Both the position numbers and the translations under genes were made by a program. Of a stretch of DNA of 56,839 nucleotides, positions 31,994 to 41,423 are shown in pieces. This stretch comes from Paludibacteraceae bacterium. Its GTDB lineage: Bacteria; Bacteroidota; Bacteroidia; Bacteroidales; Paludibacteraceae. Numbering within the stretch: position 1 is the stretch's first letter; each line of letters opens with the position of its first letter. Below the pieces are notes generated by a model. It worked only from the letters and a program-made list of their open reading frames with translations. It searched no databases and was not told the DNA's origin. The stretch covers positions 1 through 56,839 of the forward strand of contig JAKSKU010000015.1 in the NCBI GenBank assembly GCA_024401565.1. Direction: 5' to 3'.

Positions 31994-33007
31994 TTACTTT
32001 ATCCTTTTCTCAACACCCTGATATGCAACCACACTGAATAATGCGATAAAGATCAAACAAACTATCGTCATCAACTCAGCACCCAAAGAATCCTTAAACA
32101 ATCTCAAAGCGAAATTAAAGCCGACGGCATGAAGCAAGTAGACGGAATAACTGTAATTGCCGACCACAGTGATTGGCGTCCATGCCACACTCAAACGATT
32201 GAATCCGATAAATAGAAGTGTGCCGACGCAATAAGTGAAGAAGTAGCGGTACCACGTCTCCTGATGTTCTGTCGCAAAATTGTAAGCCATCACAGTGATT
32301 GGCAACAAAGCGAGGATGAAAACTGCGAAGAGTATCCACTGTCTCTTTCTTGAGAAAACCCCGTCGTCTGCCATTCTTGTGAAATAGCCAAGGAGCGACG
32401 TAATGGCAAGCAAAGGAAGAGCGACCGGCAGCTTGACATGGGCATAACCACGTGCGGCAGCCATTAGAAGCGTCGCTGCGACGGTGCAAGCGAACAATCC
32501 CGTCACCACATTCTCATTATCCAATCGTTTTCTGAAGACGGTGAACATACCGCAGATCAGCAATTCAATAGGCAATGTCCAGTAGCAGCCGAGTATATCC
32601 TGCTGACGGAAAAACATCTGAAGCATAGTGAAGTTAGCAGCGATAGCTTTCCACGAGAAAGTATCTTTCAGAATATGTATTCCTTCAGCTGAGAAGACGG
32701 TGCCAAGAAAGGCGATAGCGCAGATGATAGAAAACCAATAAGTAGGATAGAGACGTTTGCAGCGTCCCCACCAGAAATCCTTAGGCGACTTCTTTTTCAC
32801 ACTCACCACGAAATATCCACATAGGAAGAAGAAGATGCTCACACCGATTTTCCCCGCGTCGAGCACATCCATAGTCATGAAACTGCAAAATGAGTTTTCC
32901 ACTCCATATACCTCCTGAATAGCGAGCCACAGATGACAGAACACCACCAATAGTGCACCGACACCTCTCAACGATTGAGCCCACTCTAATTTTTTCTTCT
33001 CTGCCAT
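31994..33007 (-). CDS. Acyltransferase 3 family membrane protein
   Basis: A 337-aa integral membrane protein with about ten hydrophobic segments. SLRGVGALLVVFCHLWLAIQ (about 12-31) carries the R and H typical of acyltransferase-3/OafA proteins; GKIGVSIFFFLCGYFVV is the second conserved region and YSYSVYLLHAVGF lies near the end. Members O-acetylate or acylate surface sugars. No polysaccharide genes flank it, so the substrate is unknown. Confidence 0.88.
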   Translation of the reverse strand: MAEKKKLEWAQSLRGVGALLVVFCHLWLAIQEVYGVENSFCSFMTMDVLDAGKIGVSIFFFLCGYFVVSVKKKSPKDFWWGRCKRLYPTYWFSIICAIAFLGTVFSAEGIHILKDTFSWKAIAANFTMLQMFFRQQDILGCYWTLPIELLICGMFTVFRKRLDNENVVTGLFACTVAATLLMAAARGYAHVKLPVALPLLAITSLLGYFTRMADDGVFSRKRQWILFAVFILALLPITVMAYNFATEHQETWYRYFFTYCVGTLLFIGFNRLSVAWTPITVVGNYSYSVYLLHAVGFNFALRLFKDSLGAELMTIVCLIFIALFSVVAYQGVEKRIK

Positions 33008-33050
33008 TAAATAAAATTCTAAATGCTGAATTCGGAATACAAAATTAGAA
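33008..33050. repeat. AT-rich AAATGCTGAATTCGGAAT repeat
   Basis: ATTCTAAATGCTGAATTCGG then AATACAAAATTAGAAAT. Same type as the strings at 3144-3178 and 56464-56506. Confidence 0.4.
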
Positions 33051-33118
33051 ATATATATATAAATGCGAAATTCATAGTGATAAATATAACTAAAAAGACA
33101 TCATGACGCCATACAAAC

Positions 33119-33150
33119 GAAAAAGGGCGTTGTCAATGACAACACCCTTT
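33119..33150 (-). terminator. Terminator of the thrS-infC-rpmI-rplT operon
   Basis: On the minus strand AAAGGGTGTTGTCA pairs with TGACAACGCCCTTT (one G-U pair) and is followed by T residues, about 30 nt past the rplT stop. Confidence 0.85.
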
Positions 33151-33180
33151 ATCTTAAAAGCATGATGCTTGAAGCAATCC

Positions 33181-33525
33181 TTACTTTACCTTAGCAACAA
33201 CAGCCTTGAAAGCTTCTGGCTGGTTCATAGCTAGATCTGCTAGCACCTTACGGTTCATTTCGATACCTGCCTTGTGGATAGCACCCATAAGCTTTGAGTA
33301 TGAAAGACCCTCAAGTCTTGCAGCAGCGTTAATTCTCTGGATCCAAAGGCCACGGAAGTTACGCTTCTTGTTCTTACGGTCACGGTAAGCGTAAGTCAAA
33401 CCCTTCTCCCAAGTGTTCTTTGCTACTGTCCAAACATTCTTTCTAGCTCCGTAGTAACCTCTTGTAAGCTTTAGAATTCTCTTTCTCTTTGCTCTTGAAG
33501 CAACGTGATTGACTGATCTTGGCAT
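33181..33525 (-). CDS. rplT: 50S ribosomal protein L20
   Basis: A 114-aa basic protein starting [19 protein letters not shown]; a longer frame from 33546 adds seven residues not seen in L20. [20 protein letters not shown] is the L20 signature. It binds 23S rRNA early in large-subunit assembly. Last gene of the operon. Confidence 0.97.
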   Translation of the reverse strand: MPRSVNHVASRAKRKRILKLTRGYYGARKNVWTVAKNTWEKGLTYAYRDRKNKKRNFRGLWIQRINAAARLEGLSYSKLMGAIHKAGIEMNRKVLADLAMNQPEAFKAVVAKVK

Positions 33526-33645
33526 TTTTTTTAGTTTTGTGAGCAATAGCGCCTCAATATGAGAACTTTATGGCTATCAACTCTGTTTAATAAATTAAAA
33601 ATTTTTGTTTTGACAAATCTTCTTAGTACACCTGATAACTCAGAC

Positions 33646-33843
33646 TTATCTAAGATTTAGCAAATCCTTTACTTCCTTAACGTCACAAGATGCAACGATA
33701 GCATCGTGAGTTAGATTAAGCTTCTGCTTCTTTGTCTTCTTTGTCAAAATGTGACGCTTGTAAGCGTGCTTTCTTTTGATCTTTCCTGATCCGGTAAGAA
33801 GAAATCTTTTTTTGGCACCGGAATTAGTCTTAACTTTTGGCAT
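33646..33843 (-). CDS. rpmI: 50S ribosomal protein L35
   Basis: A 65-aa basic protein: [20 protein letters not shown] then [20 protein letters not shown], the L35 signature. Between infC and rplT as usual. Confidence 0.97.
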   Translation of the reverse strand: MPKVKTNSGAKKRFLLTGSGKIKRKHAYKRHILTKKTKKQKLNLTHDAIVASCDVKEVKDLLNLR

Positions 33844-33879
33844 TTTTTAAATTTTTAATTAACCTTTATACCTCGTAAT

Positions 33880-34488
33880 TTACTTGGCCTTTTTCTTAGG
33901 AGAAAGCGTGATGATCATTCTCTTACCCTCAAGTAGCGGCATCTGGTCTACCTTACCATACTCCTCCAAATCATTGGCAAAGCGAAGTAGTAATACCTCT
34001 CCCTGCTCTTTGAATAGGATTGATCTACCCTTGAAGAAAACGAACGCCTTAATTTTTGCTCCCTCTTTCAAGAACTCGATAGCGTGGCGTAGTTTGAACT
34101 CGTAGTCATGATCATCAGTCTGAGGACCGAATCTGATCTCCTTGACTACTACCTTCACCTGCTTCGATTTCAATTCCTTCTCACGCTTTTTTTGCTGATA
34201 AAGGAATTTCTGATAATCAGTAACCTTACATACAGGAGGCTCTGCGTTAGGCGAAATCTCAACTAGGTCAAGCTCCAACTCGTCAGCAATCTGAAGTGCT
34301 TTCTCTAATGAATAAACACCCTGCTCTACATTGTCACCCACCAAACGAACTTCTTTAGCTCGAATTTCGTCGTTTATCTTGTGAGCTTGCTCTTTCTGAG
34401 CTCCTTTTGAATCTTTTGGAGCTGCTGGTCTGTTGCCCGCAGCTGAATCAGCTGGTTTTGGCTTTTTGTTAAATGGTTGAGTTGCGAT
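33880..34488 (-). CDS. infC: Translation initiation factor IF-3, non-AUG start
   Basis: A 202-aa protein if it starts at ATC 34488. The first in-frame methionine-type codon (34344) lies inside the protein, after the conserved [18 protein letters not shown], so the start must be upstream. AAGGAGG (34497-34503) is 8 nt from the ATC and only 2 nt from an ATT two codons earlier, favouring [23 protein letters not shown] and [20 protein letters not shown] are IF-3 signatures. A rare start codon is a known feature of infC, where IF-3 limits its own translation. The N-terminal ~40 residues are a lysine/proline/alanine-rich extension. Confidence 0.93.
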   Translation of the reverse strand: MATQPFNKKPKPADSAAGNRPAAPKDSKGAQKEQAHKINDEIRAKEVRLVGDNVEQGVYSLEKALQIADELELDLVEISPNAEPPVCKVTDYQKFLYQQKKREKELKSKQVKVVVKEIRFGPQTDDHDYEFKLRHAIEFLKEGAKIKAFVFFKGRSILFKEQGEVLLLRFANDLEEYGKVDQMPLLEGKRMIITLSPKKKAK

Positions 34489-34496
34489 AGCAATAT

Positions 34497-34503
34497 CCTC
34501 CTT
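34497..34503 (-). promoter_or_regulatory. Strong Shine-Dalgarno of infC
   Basis: AAGGAGG on the minus strand, perfectly complementary to the 16S rRNA tail. It fixes the ATC start at 34488. Such strong sites are uncommon elsewhere in this window. Confidence 0.8.
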
Positions 34504-34539
34504 AAATAGTTATTAATTATCTTGTTATATTCTTGAATT

Positions 34540-36480
34540 TTAGAATTCGCTCAACATTTGAGCTACTTCCGCATTCAAATTCTCGGCAAATGTAGTAAAT
34601 TTAATTGAACCTTTATCACCTTCGCCCTGTTTTCTTACAGAAACTTCATCATTTTCTGCTTCTTTCTCTCCTACAATCAACATATAAGGGATATGTTTAA
34701 GCTCATTGTCGCGAATCTTTCTTCCGATTTTCTCGTTTCTGTCGTCGACGATAGCTCTCACATCTTTTGTATCCAAGTATGCCTGAACCTTCTTTGCATA
34801 GTCGTTGTACTTCTCGCTGATTGGAAGGATTGCCACCTGATCAGGAGTCAACCACAATGGGAACTTACCTGCTGTGTGCTCGATCAATACGGCCACGAAT
34901 CTCTCCATAGATCCGAATGGTGCACGGTGGATCATTACCGGACGGTGCTTCTGGTTGTCCTCTCCTACATACTCAAGACCAAATCTCTCTGGCAAGTTGT
35001 AGTCTACCTGGATTGTACCAAGCTGCCAACGGCGTCCAAGTGCATCCTTAACCATGAAGTCAAGCTTTGGTCCGTAGAATGCTGCCTCACCGTACTCAAC
35101 GCGTGCTGGCATTCCCTTCTCCTGACAAGCCTCGATGATTGCCTGCTCTGCCTTGTTCCAGTTCTCCTCTGTTCCTACATATTTAGTAGTGTTGTTTGGA
35201 TCTCTCAACGAAATCTGAGCCTCGAAGTTCTCGAAATTCAAAGCCTTGAAGATGATTGCGATGATGTCCATAACGCGCATGAACTCCTCCTTTACCTGAT
35301 CTGGGCGAACAAACAAGTGGGCGTCGTCCTGTGTGAACGAACGTACACGTGTCAATCCGTGAAGTTCACCGCTCTGCTCATATCTATATACAGTACCGAA
35401 CTCTGCAAGACGCAAAGGTAGGTCACGGTATGAACGTGGCTGGTATTTGAAGATCATACAGTGGTGAGGGCAGTTCATTGGCTTAAGCATGTAAACCTCT
35501 CCCTCTTCTGGAGTCTCGATAGGACGGAAGCTGTCTTCACCATAGTGATCCCAGTGTCCTGAAGTCACGTATAGGTTCTTGTTTCCGATATGTGGAGTCA
35601 TTACCTGCTGGTAACCGAATCTCTTCTGAATCTTCTTCAACATTTCCTCAAGACGCAAGCGTAGGGCTGTACCCTTTGGAAGCCACATTGGAAGTCCCTT
35701 GCCGACCATATCAGTGAACATGAACAAATCCATCTCCTTACCGATCTTTCTGTGGTCGCGCTTCTTAGCCTCTTCCAAAAGCTCAAGATACTCATCAAGC
35801 ATCTTCTTCTTAGGGAATGTGATAGCATATAGACGAGTAAGCTGCTTTCTCTTCTCGTCGCCTCTCCAGTAAGCACCTGCAAGTGAAGTGATCTTAACTG
35901 CCTTGATTGGAGACACATCTTTCAAGTGTGGTCCACGGCAAAGGTCTGTGAAGCTTCCCTGCTCGTATAGAGTGATCTTGCCGTCTTCAAGCTCGCTGAT
36001 AAGCTCTGTCTTATATACTTCGCCTCTCTGCTCGAACATCTTCAAAGCGTCTGCCTTTGAAATGTCGACGCGAGTAAGAGTCTGCTTTGTTGCGACGATT
36101 TCCATCATCTTCTTCTCGATAGCGGCGAAATCCGACTCTTTCAATGTGACATCACCGAAATCGATATCATAGTAGAATCCGCTCTCAATAGCTGGTCCGA
36201 TACCGAATTTTGCGTTTGGATATAGCATCTGGATAGCCTGAGCCATCAAGTGGGCAGATGTATGCCAGAATGTGTGCTTACCCTCCTCGTCTTCAAATTT
36301 GAACAACTTGATAGCCGCGTCCTCATTGATTGCGCGATTCAAGTCTCTTGTCTCTCCGTTTACGCTGATAGCCAACACGTCTTGCGCCAAGCGTGATGAG
36401 ATGCTCTCTGCGATCTGATAACCTGTGACACCGTTCTCATACTCACGAACGGAACCGTCTGGGAATGTAATTTTAATCAT
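34540..36480 (-). CDS. thrS: Threonine-tRNA ligase
   Basis: A 646-aa class II synthetase. Residues 1-62 form a TGS domain ([17 protein letters not shown]); the editing domain has [20 protein letters not shown] and later [20 protein letters not shown]; the catalytic core has [11 protein letters not shown], motif 2 [19 protein letters not shown] then [13 protein letters not shown], and motif 3 [11 protein letters not shown]; the anticodon-binding domain closes it. It charges tRNA-Thr. First gene of the operon, with a promoter at 36523-36553. Confidence 0.97.
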   Translation of the reverse strand: MIKITFPDGSVREYENGVTGYQIAESISSRLAQDVLAISVNGETRDLNRAINEDAAIKLFKFEDEEGKHTFWHTSAHLMAQAIQMLYPNAKFGIGPAIESGFYYDIDFGDVTLKESDFAAIEKKMMEIVATKQTLTRVDISKADALKMFEQRGEVYKTELISELEDGKITLYEQGSFTDLCRGPHLKDVSPIKAVKITSLAGAYWRGDEKRKQLTRLYAITFPKKKMLDEYLELLEEAKKRDHRKIGKEMDLFMFTDMVGKGLPMWLPKGTALRLRLEEMLKKIQKRFGYQQVMTPHIGNKNLYVTSGHWDHYGEDSFRPIETPEEGEVYMLKPMNCPHHCMIFKYQPRSYRDLPLRLAEFGTVYRYEQSGELHGLTRVRSFTQDDAHLFVRPDQVKEEFMRVMDIIAIIFKALNFENFEAQISLRDPNNTTKYVGTEENWNKAEQAIIEACQEKGMPARVEYGEAAFYGPKLDFMVKDALGRRWQLGTIQVDYNLPERFGLEYVGEDNQKHRPVMIHRAPFGSMERFVAVLIEHTAGKFPLWLTPDQVAILPISEKYNDYAKKVQAYLDTKDVRAIVDDRNEKIGRKIRDNELKHIPYMLIVGEKEAENDEVSVRKQGEGDKGSIKFTTFAENLNAEVAQMLSEF

Positions 36481-36522
36481 CTTTTTTCTCTACTTACAAA
36501 TGTAGTCTTTTTTAAAACTCGG

Positions 36523-36553
36523 CAAAGATAACCTTTGTATGGCGAACTTACAA
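36523..36553 (-). promoter_or_regulatory. Promoter of the thrS operon
   Basis: On the minus strand TTGT (36553-36550), a 19-nt spacer and TATCTTTG (36530-36523). A second -7-like box TACATTTG lies closer to the start. Confidence 0.6.
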
Positions 36554-36936
36554 TTAGTTTTTGCAAAAAAATAGAGCGTCGACGGATTTCTGTTCATCCT
36601 TCATATTATTCAATTTTCCTTATCGGGCAGATCTATGTTTTGATTTTTTTGCAAATTAATTATGGCAACCATTTGATGAATTTGAACAATATATAATATG
36701 TAAGATATTCAGCCATTGTAATTAATGCTGCAATGAATAAAGACAGGATAAAGTTATAAATTTATAATAGGCAAGCTCAGTTTAGTTGTATGAGAGAAGT
36801 TTTCGATATGTCGCAAGTGATAGAATTCTCATCCCTTTTTCAGACCAAAATATGTTATAAAACCCCTATACCACTCGACGAAACCACATATTTTTACATT
36901 TTTTCACAAATGGAACAAAAAAAAGAACTATATCTC
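36554..36936. other. Intergenic region, nothing recognised
   Basis: About 380 nt of AT-rich DNA between the divergent thrS and PUR-family promoters. An open frame from 36790 to 36978 encodes nothing recognisable and overlaps the promoter on its right. Confidence 0.5.
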
Positions 36937-36966
36937 TTTGGTTGTTTTTGCAATCATATAATTTTG
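36937..36966 (+). promoter_or_regulatory. Promoter of the PUR-family gene
   Basis: TTTG (36937-36940), 18-nt spacer, TAATTTTG (36959-36966), 21 nt before the ATG. Confidence 0.7.
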
Positions 36967-36987
36967 CATTATAATTAATTAAGAGGC

Positions 36988-37296
36988 ATGGAAGATAACA
37001 AGGATTACAAGGACAAAAACGATTTAGAAATTGTTTTTTCCAAGGCAGTGAAGGCCGGAAAAAGGATCTACTATTTCGATGTGAAGAAGAATCGTAGAGG
37101 AGAGTTGTTCCTGGCAATCACAGAAAGCAAGAAAAAGGTCGGAGACGATGAATCTCAGGTATCGTTTGAAAAACATAAGATATTCCTCTACAAAGAGGAT
37201 TTCGAGAAGTTTGCAAGTGGCTTATCCGAGGTGACATCATTCATCGACAGAGTAAACAAGGAAAACGGTATTGAGAGACGACAATCGGAAGATTAA
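36988..37296 (+). CDS. PUR-alpha-like (DUF3276) nucleic-acid-binding protein
   Basis: A 102-aa protein. AGKRIYYFDVKKNRRGELFL (about 30-49) and KHKIFLYKEDFEKFASGL are the DUF3276/PUR-domain signatures. Relatives such as the Borrelia protein bind single-stranded DNA and RNA and regulate expression. It is short, conserved in Bacteroidota and has its own promoter and a terminator-like hairpin (37305-37340). Confidence 0.88.
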   Translation: MEDNKDYKDKNDLEIVFSKAVKAGKRIYYFDVKKNRRGELFLAITESKKKVGDDESQVSFEKHKIFLYKEDFEKFASGLSEVTSFIDRVNKENGIERRQSED

Positions 37297-37304
37297 CGCA
37301 ATAG

Positions 37305-37366
37305 ACGAGTGCTTATATAATATGTAGGCGCTCTTTTTTGTTTTTATCCGAATTGTCGTAAATTTG
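37305..37366 (+). promoter_or_regulatory. Terminator of the PUR gene merging into the helD promoter
   Basis: GAGTGC (37307-37312) and GCGCTC (37328-37333) form a hairpin followed by TTTTTTG. The last TTTG (37337-37340) is also the -33 box for TAAATTTG (37359-37366), 18-nt spacer, reading into the helicase gene. Confidence 0.65.
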
Positions 37367-37451
37367 CAAAGACGATGACAATACACAACATACGTATGAA
37401 TGCCATCCTCTATAAAACATAAGTAATTCGAGTTAAAATCTTTTTGCTGCT

Positions 37452-39533
37452 ATGCTTAACCCAACGGAAGCTGATGAACGACAATATCTAAAGTCGACAC
37501 TGGAATTCATTGACGACATGATTCTGGGCATTGATGCCTTTATCCACCAACAAGTGAAAGACATGAAGGCATTCAAAGAGTATTTGTGGGAGAATCTATC
37601 CGAACTGGATCGAGCTGAAAAAAGTGCGACGCGAAATTTCGTCACTCAGGCAGTGATGAGTGCAGAGGAAATGGAGAATACGAAGCGTCGTTTGAAAAGG
37701 ATGAAGCTTGTACCATATTTTGGAAGAGTAGATTTCCGTATCGACGGGGAGAATGAACCAACTCCTTTATATGTAGGCATTCATTCCTTGTATGATTCAA
37801 AAAACAGAAAGAATCTGATCTACGACTGGCGAGCTCCCATCTCCACAATGTTCTACGACTTCGATTTCGGCAAGGCATTCTATGAGTCACCGAATGGACG
37901 TATAGACGGAGACATCGTGCTGAAACGTCAATTCAGAATCCGCAACTCCATTATGGAGTTCATGATACAGAACAGCATCAACATCGACGACGAGGTATTG
38001 CAGAAAGAGTTGAGTTCGACGTCGGACGAACGAATGAAAAACATCGTTGCCACAATCCAACGTGAGCAGAACGCCATTATCAGAGACGAAGAGTCGCACA
38101 ATCTTATAATACAGGGAGTTGCAGGATCAGGAAAGACATCCATAGCTCTGCATCGTGTAGCATACATATTATATAGGTTCAAAGGGCAGATCACATCCGA
38201 CGACATCCTTATCATTTCTCCAAACAAAGTGTTTGCGGACTATATCTCCAACGTATTGCCAGAACTGGGAGAGGAGACAATCAAAGAGTGCGGAATGGAA
38301 GAGTTGCTGTCTGAGATACTCGAAGGCAAAGTTAAATTCCAAACATTCTTCGAGCAAGTCAACGATCTGTTAGAGAATAAGAATGCCGCAACAATAGAGA
38401 GAACCAAATTCAAGGCCACTTTTGAATTTGTGCAATTGCTGGACAAATATCTGGTACATCTTGAAAACACATGTTTTCAGCCAGAAGACATTGTCGTCGG
38501 AATCATCCCTGTAGCGAAAGAGTGGATACTTGAGAAATTCCATTCGCACGACAGATTGCCGATCCGACAGCGTTTGGAACTTATTGCCAACGACATAAAG
38601 AACGAGTTCAAGATCACATTCCGTCGTGTACTAACCACAGAAGAGATGAGAAAGATCCGAGCAGACTTAAAGAAAATTCTTCATTTAGGATCAGACGCGG
38701 CTGTGTATAAAGATATGTTTGAGTGGATTGGCAAGCCTGAATATTTGAAGAAGACCAAAGACAAGAAGATGGAGTATGCAGACGTCGCCCCACTCATCTA
38801 TCTGAAAATCTCACTTGAAGGAATCAAAACCAAAAGCAAAGTGAAGCATCTGCTTGTAGACGAGATGCAAGACTATTCACCAGTACAGTACCGTCTCCTT
38901 TCAAAGATATTCCCATGCAAAAAGACGATACTTGGAGACGCTGCTCAAAATGTGAACCCATACAGTTCAACAACAGCTGACGATATCCGCAGAGCACTGT
39001 ATAAGGCCGAAATAATGAAGCTAAACAAAAGCTACCGCTCAGGCTACGAAATCACAGAACTAGCCAAAAGCATCTCAGGCAATACGGAATTGGAAGTAGT
39101 GGAGCGTCACACTGAAATGCCGCAGCTGATAGAAGTTACCTCAAAAGAGACAGAAATCCAGTTGATGCATAATATGATAGCAGGGGCAGATGTAAACAAC
39201 CCAACGTCTACAGCATACATATTTAAATTAGAAAAAGACGCGATTGCATTCTTCGACACTCTTGGAGATCTGCAGAAAAGAGCCACATTGCTTGTGAGCG
39301 GATGTCAGGCATTCACCAATGGAATAGTCGTGACAACGTCACACATGGCAAAAGGACTTGAGTTTGATGAAGTTGTGATCCCAGACGTAACAAGAGCCAA
39401 TTATAATGACGACATGGACAAAAGTTTGCTTTATATAGCATGTACGCGAGCGATGCATAGTTTGAAGATGATTTTCCATGGAGAACCAACGAAATTTATT
39501 AACAATGCATTGTGTGAAAGCAAAAAAAAATAA
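37452..39533 (+). CDS. HelD-like superfamily 1 helicase (UvrD/Rep fold)
   Basis: A 693-aa protein. An N-terminal coiled-coil arm (about 1-90, EMENTKRRLKRMKLVPYFGR near its end) precedes Walker A IIQGVAGSGKTSIALHRVAY (about 217-236). LLVDEMQDYSPVQYRLL (about 467) is motif II and VTTSHMAKGLEFDEVVIPDV (about 618) motif V/VI. This arrangement fits HelD, which removes RNA polymerase from stalled complexes, better than UvrD or helicase IV. The leader is about 85 nt. Confidence 0.85.
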   Translation: MLNPTEADERQYLKSTLEFIDDMILGIDAFIHQQVKDMKAFKEYLWENLSELDRAEKSATRNFVTQAVMSAEEMENTKRRLKRMKLVPYFGRVDFRIDGENEPTPLYVGIHSLYDSKNRKNLIYDWRAPISTMFYDFDFGKAFYESPNGRIDGDIVLKRQFRIRNSIMEFMIQNSINIDDEVLQKELSSTSDERMKNIVATIQREQNAIIRDEESHNLIIQGVAGSGKTSIALHRVAYILYRFKGQITSDDILIISPNKVFADYISNVLPELGEETIKECGMEELLSEILEGKVKFQTFFEQVNDLLENKNAATIERTKFKATFEFVQLLDKYLVHLENTCFQPEDIVVGIIPVAKEWILEKFHSHDRLPIRQRLELIANDIKNEFKITFRRVLTTEEMRKIRADLKKILHLGSDAAVYKDMFEWIGKPEYLKKTKDKKMEYADVAPLIYLKISLEGIKTKSKVKHLLVDEMQDYSPVQYRLLSKIFPCKKTILGDAAQNVNPYSSTTADDIRRALYKAEIMKLNKSYRSGYEITELAKSISGNTELEVVERHTEMPQLIEVTSKETEIQLMHNMIAGADVNNPTSTAYIFKLEKDAIAFFDTLGDLQKRATLLVSGCQAFTNGIVVTTSHMAKGLEFDEVVIPDVTRANYNDDMDKSLLYIACTRAMHSLKMIFHGEPTKFINNALCESKKK

Positions 39534-39540
39534 TAATTGG

Positions 39541-39570
39541 TTGAATAGTCTAAAATAAATTGTAATTTTG
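39541..39570 (+). promoter_or_regulatory. Promoter of rpsA
   Basis: TTGA (39541-39544), 18-nt spacer, TAATTTTG (39563-39570). The -7 box is a perfect match and the -33 partial. Confidence 0.6.
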
Positions 39571-39622
39571 TAGCGATATTACTATATATAATGTCTAACG
39601 ACTAATTGTATAATTTAAAAAA

Positions 39623-41395
39623 ATGAGTGAATTAACTAAAAATGTAGCTCCTGTAGAAGATTTCGATTGGGAAGGCTACAAGAATGGCGAGAGCTTGTCA
39701 GCTGCAGCTCGTCAGGAGCAAGAGTCAAAGTACGACCAGACTCTTAACTCTATCAAGGACAACGAGGTTGTAATTGGTAAGGTAATCTCTTTGAACAAGA
39801 GAGAGGTCGTAGTGAACGTAGGTGGAAAGTCAGATGGTATCGTTTCTACTAACGAATTCCGTTACAATCCAGATTTGAAGATTGGTGACGAAGTTGAGGT
39901 TTACATTGAAAACCAGGAGGATAAGAAAGGACAGTTGAATCTTTCTCACCGCAAGGCACGTGCAGCACGTTCTTGGGATCGTGTTAACGAGGCATTGGAG
40001 AAGGATGAGATTATCAAGGGATATATCAAGTGCAGAACTAAGGGTGGTATGATCGTTGACGTATTCGGCATCGAGGCATTCTTGCCAGGTTCTCAGATTG
40101 ACGTTAAGCCTATCCGCGATTACGATGTATTCGTAGGCAAGACAATGGAATTCAAGGTTGTTAAGATCAACCACGAGTTCAAGAACGTAGTTGTTTCTCA
40201 CAAGGCTCTTATCGAGGCAGAGCTTGAGCAGCAGAAGTCTCAGATCATCTCTAAATTGGAGAAGGGTCAGGTTCTTGAGGGAACAGTTAAGAACATCACA
40301 TCATACGGTGTATTCATCGATCTTGGTGGCGTAGATGGTCTTATCCACATCACAGACCTTTCATGGGGCCGCGTAAACGATCCTAAGGAGGTTGTAGAGC
40401 TAGATCAGAAGATCAACGTTGTTATCCTAGACTTCGATAACGACAAGAAGAGAATCGCTCTAGGTTTGAAGCAGCTTACTCCTCATCCATGGGATGGCTT
40501 GAAGTCAGACTTGAAGGTTGGCGACAAGGTACAGGGTAAGGTAGTTGTCATGACTGATTACGGTGCATTCGTTGAGATCGCTCCAGGTGTAGAGGGTCTA
40601 ATCCACGTATCAGAGATGTCATGGAGCCAGCACTTGAGAAGCGCACAGGATTTCATGTCAGTAGGTGACACAGTTGAGGCTGTAGTTTTGACATTGGACC
40701 GTGAGCAGAGAAAGATGAGCTTGGGTATCAAGCAGCTTAAGGCAGATCCATGGGAGGCTATCGATACTAAGTATGCAGTAGGAACAAAGCACACTGCAAA
40801 GGTACGTAACTTCACTAACTTCGGTGTATTTGTAGAGATCGAGGAAGGTGTTGATGGTTTGATCCACATCTCAGATCTATCTTGGACAAAGAAGGTAAAG
40901 CACCCATCAGAGTTCACAACTATCGGTGCAGACATCGAGGTACAGGTATTGGAGATCGACAAGGAGAACCGTCGTTTGAGCCTAGGTCACAAGCAGCTTG
41001 AGGATAATCCTTGGGATGTATTCGAGACAATCTTCACAGAGGGTTCAGTACACGAGGGTACAATCACAGAGATCGTAGACAAGGGAGCTATCGTTATGTT
41101 GCCTTACGGAGTTGAAGGATTCTGTACTCCAAAGCACTTGACTAAGGAAGATGGTTCTGTAGCAAAGGTTGAGGAGAAGCTTCAGTTCAAGGTTCTTGAG
41201 TTCAACAAGGAGTCTAAGAGAATCATCGTTTCTCACAGCAGAACATTCGAAGAGGGTGCAGCTGAGGAAAAGAAGGATTTCAAGAAGAAGAAGTCAACAA
41301 AGAAGGCAGAGGCTACAGCAGCAACTACTTTGGAGAAGACAACTCTTGGAGACATCGAGCAGTTGGCAGCTTTGAAAAATCAGTTAGGAAAATAA
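39623..41395 (+). CDS. rpsA: 30S ribosomal protein S1
   Basis: A 590-aa protein with six S1 RNA-binding repeats. The first begins VVIGKVISLNKREVVVNVGG (about 48); later repeats carry GTVKNITSYGVFIDLGGVDG, GKVVVMTDYGAFVEIAPGVE and AKVRNFTNFGVFVEIEEGVD. The C-terminal tail is lysine-rich. S1 helps the 30S subunit bind mRNA, particularly relevant in Bacteroidota, where Shine-Dalgarno pairing is weak. Codon choice shifts to the highly expressed set here and in ompA. Confidence 0.96.
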   Translation: MSELTKNVAPVEDFDWEGYKNGESLSAAARQEQESKYDQTLNSIKDNEVVIGKVISLNKREVVVNVGGKSDGIVSTNEFRYNPDLKIGDEVEVYIENQEDKKGQLNLSHRKARAARSWDRVNEALEKDEIIKGYIKCRTKGGMIVDVFGIEAFLPGSQIDVKPIRDYDVFVGKTMEFKVVKINHEFKNVVVSHKALIEAELEQQKSQIISKLEKGQVLEGTVKNITSYGVFIDLGGVDGLIHITDLSWGRVNDPKEVVELDQKINVVILDFDNDKKRIALGLKQLTPHPWDGLKSDLKVGDKVQGKVVVMTDYGAFVEIAPGVEGLIHVSEMSWSQHLRSAQDFMSVGDTVEAVVLTLDREQRKMSLGIKQLKADPWEAIDTKYAVGTKHTAKVRNFTNFGVFVEIEEGVDGLIHISDLSWTKKVKHPSEFTTIGADIEVQVLEIDKENRRLSLGHKQLEDNPWDVFETIFTEGSVHEGTITEIVDKGAIVMLPYGVEGFCTPKHLTKEDGSVAKVEEKLQFKVLEFNKESKRIIVSHSRTFEEGAAEEKKDFKKKKSTKKAEATAATTLEKTTLGDIEQLAALKNQLGK

Positions 41396-41423
41396 AATAA
41401 TGTCTAATTTTAACTTATAAAAA

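Noticed and set aside
36790-36978. 62-aa frame upstream of the PUR-family gene
   Set aside because: Overlaps the PUR promoter and has no family resemblance.
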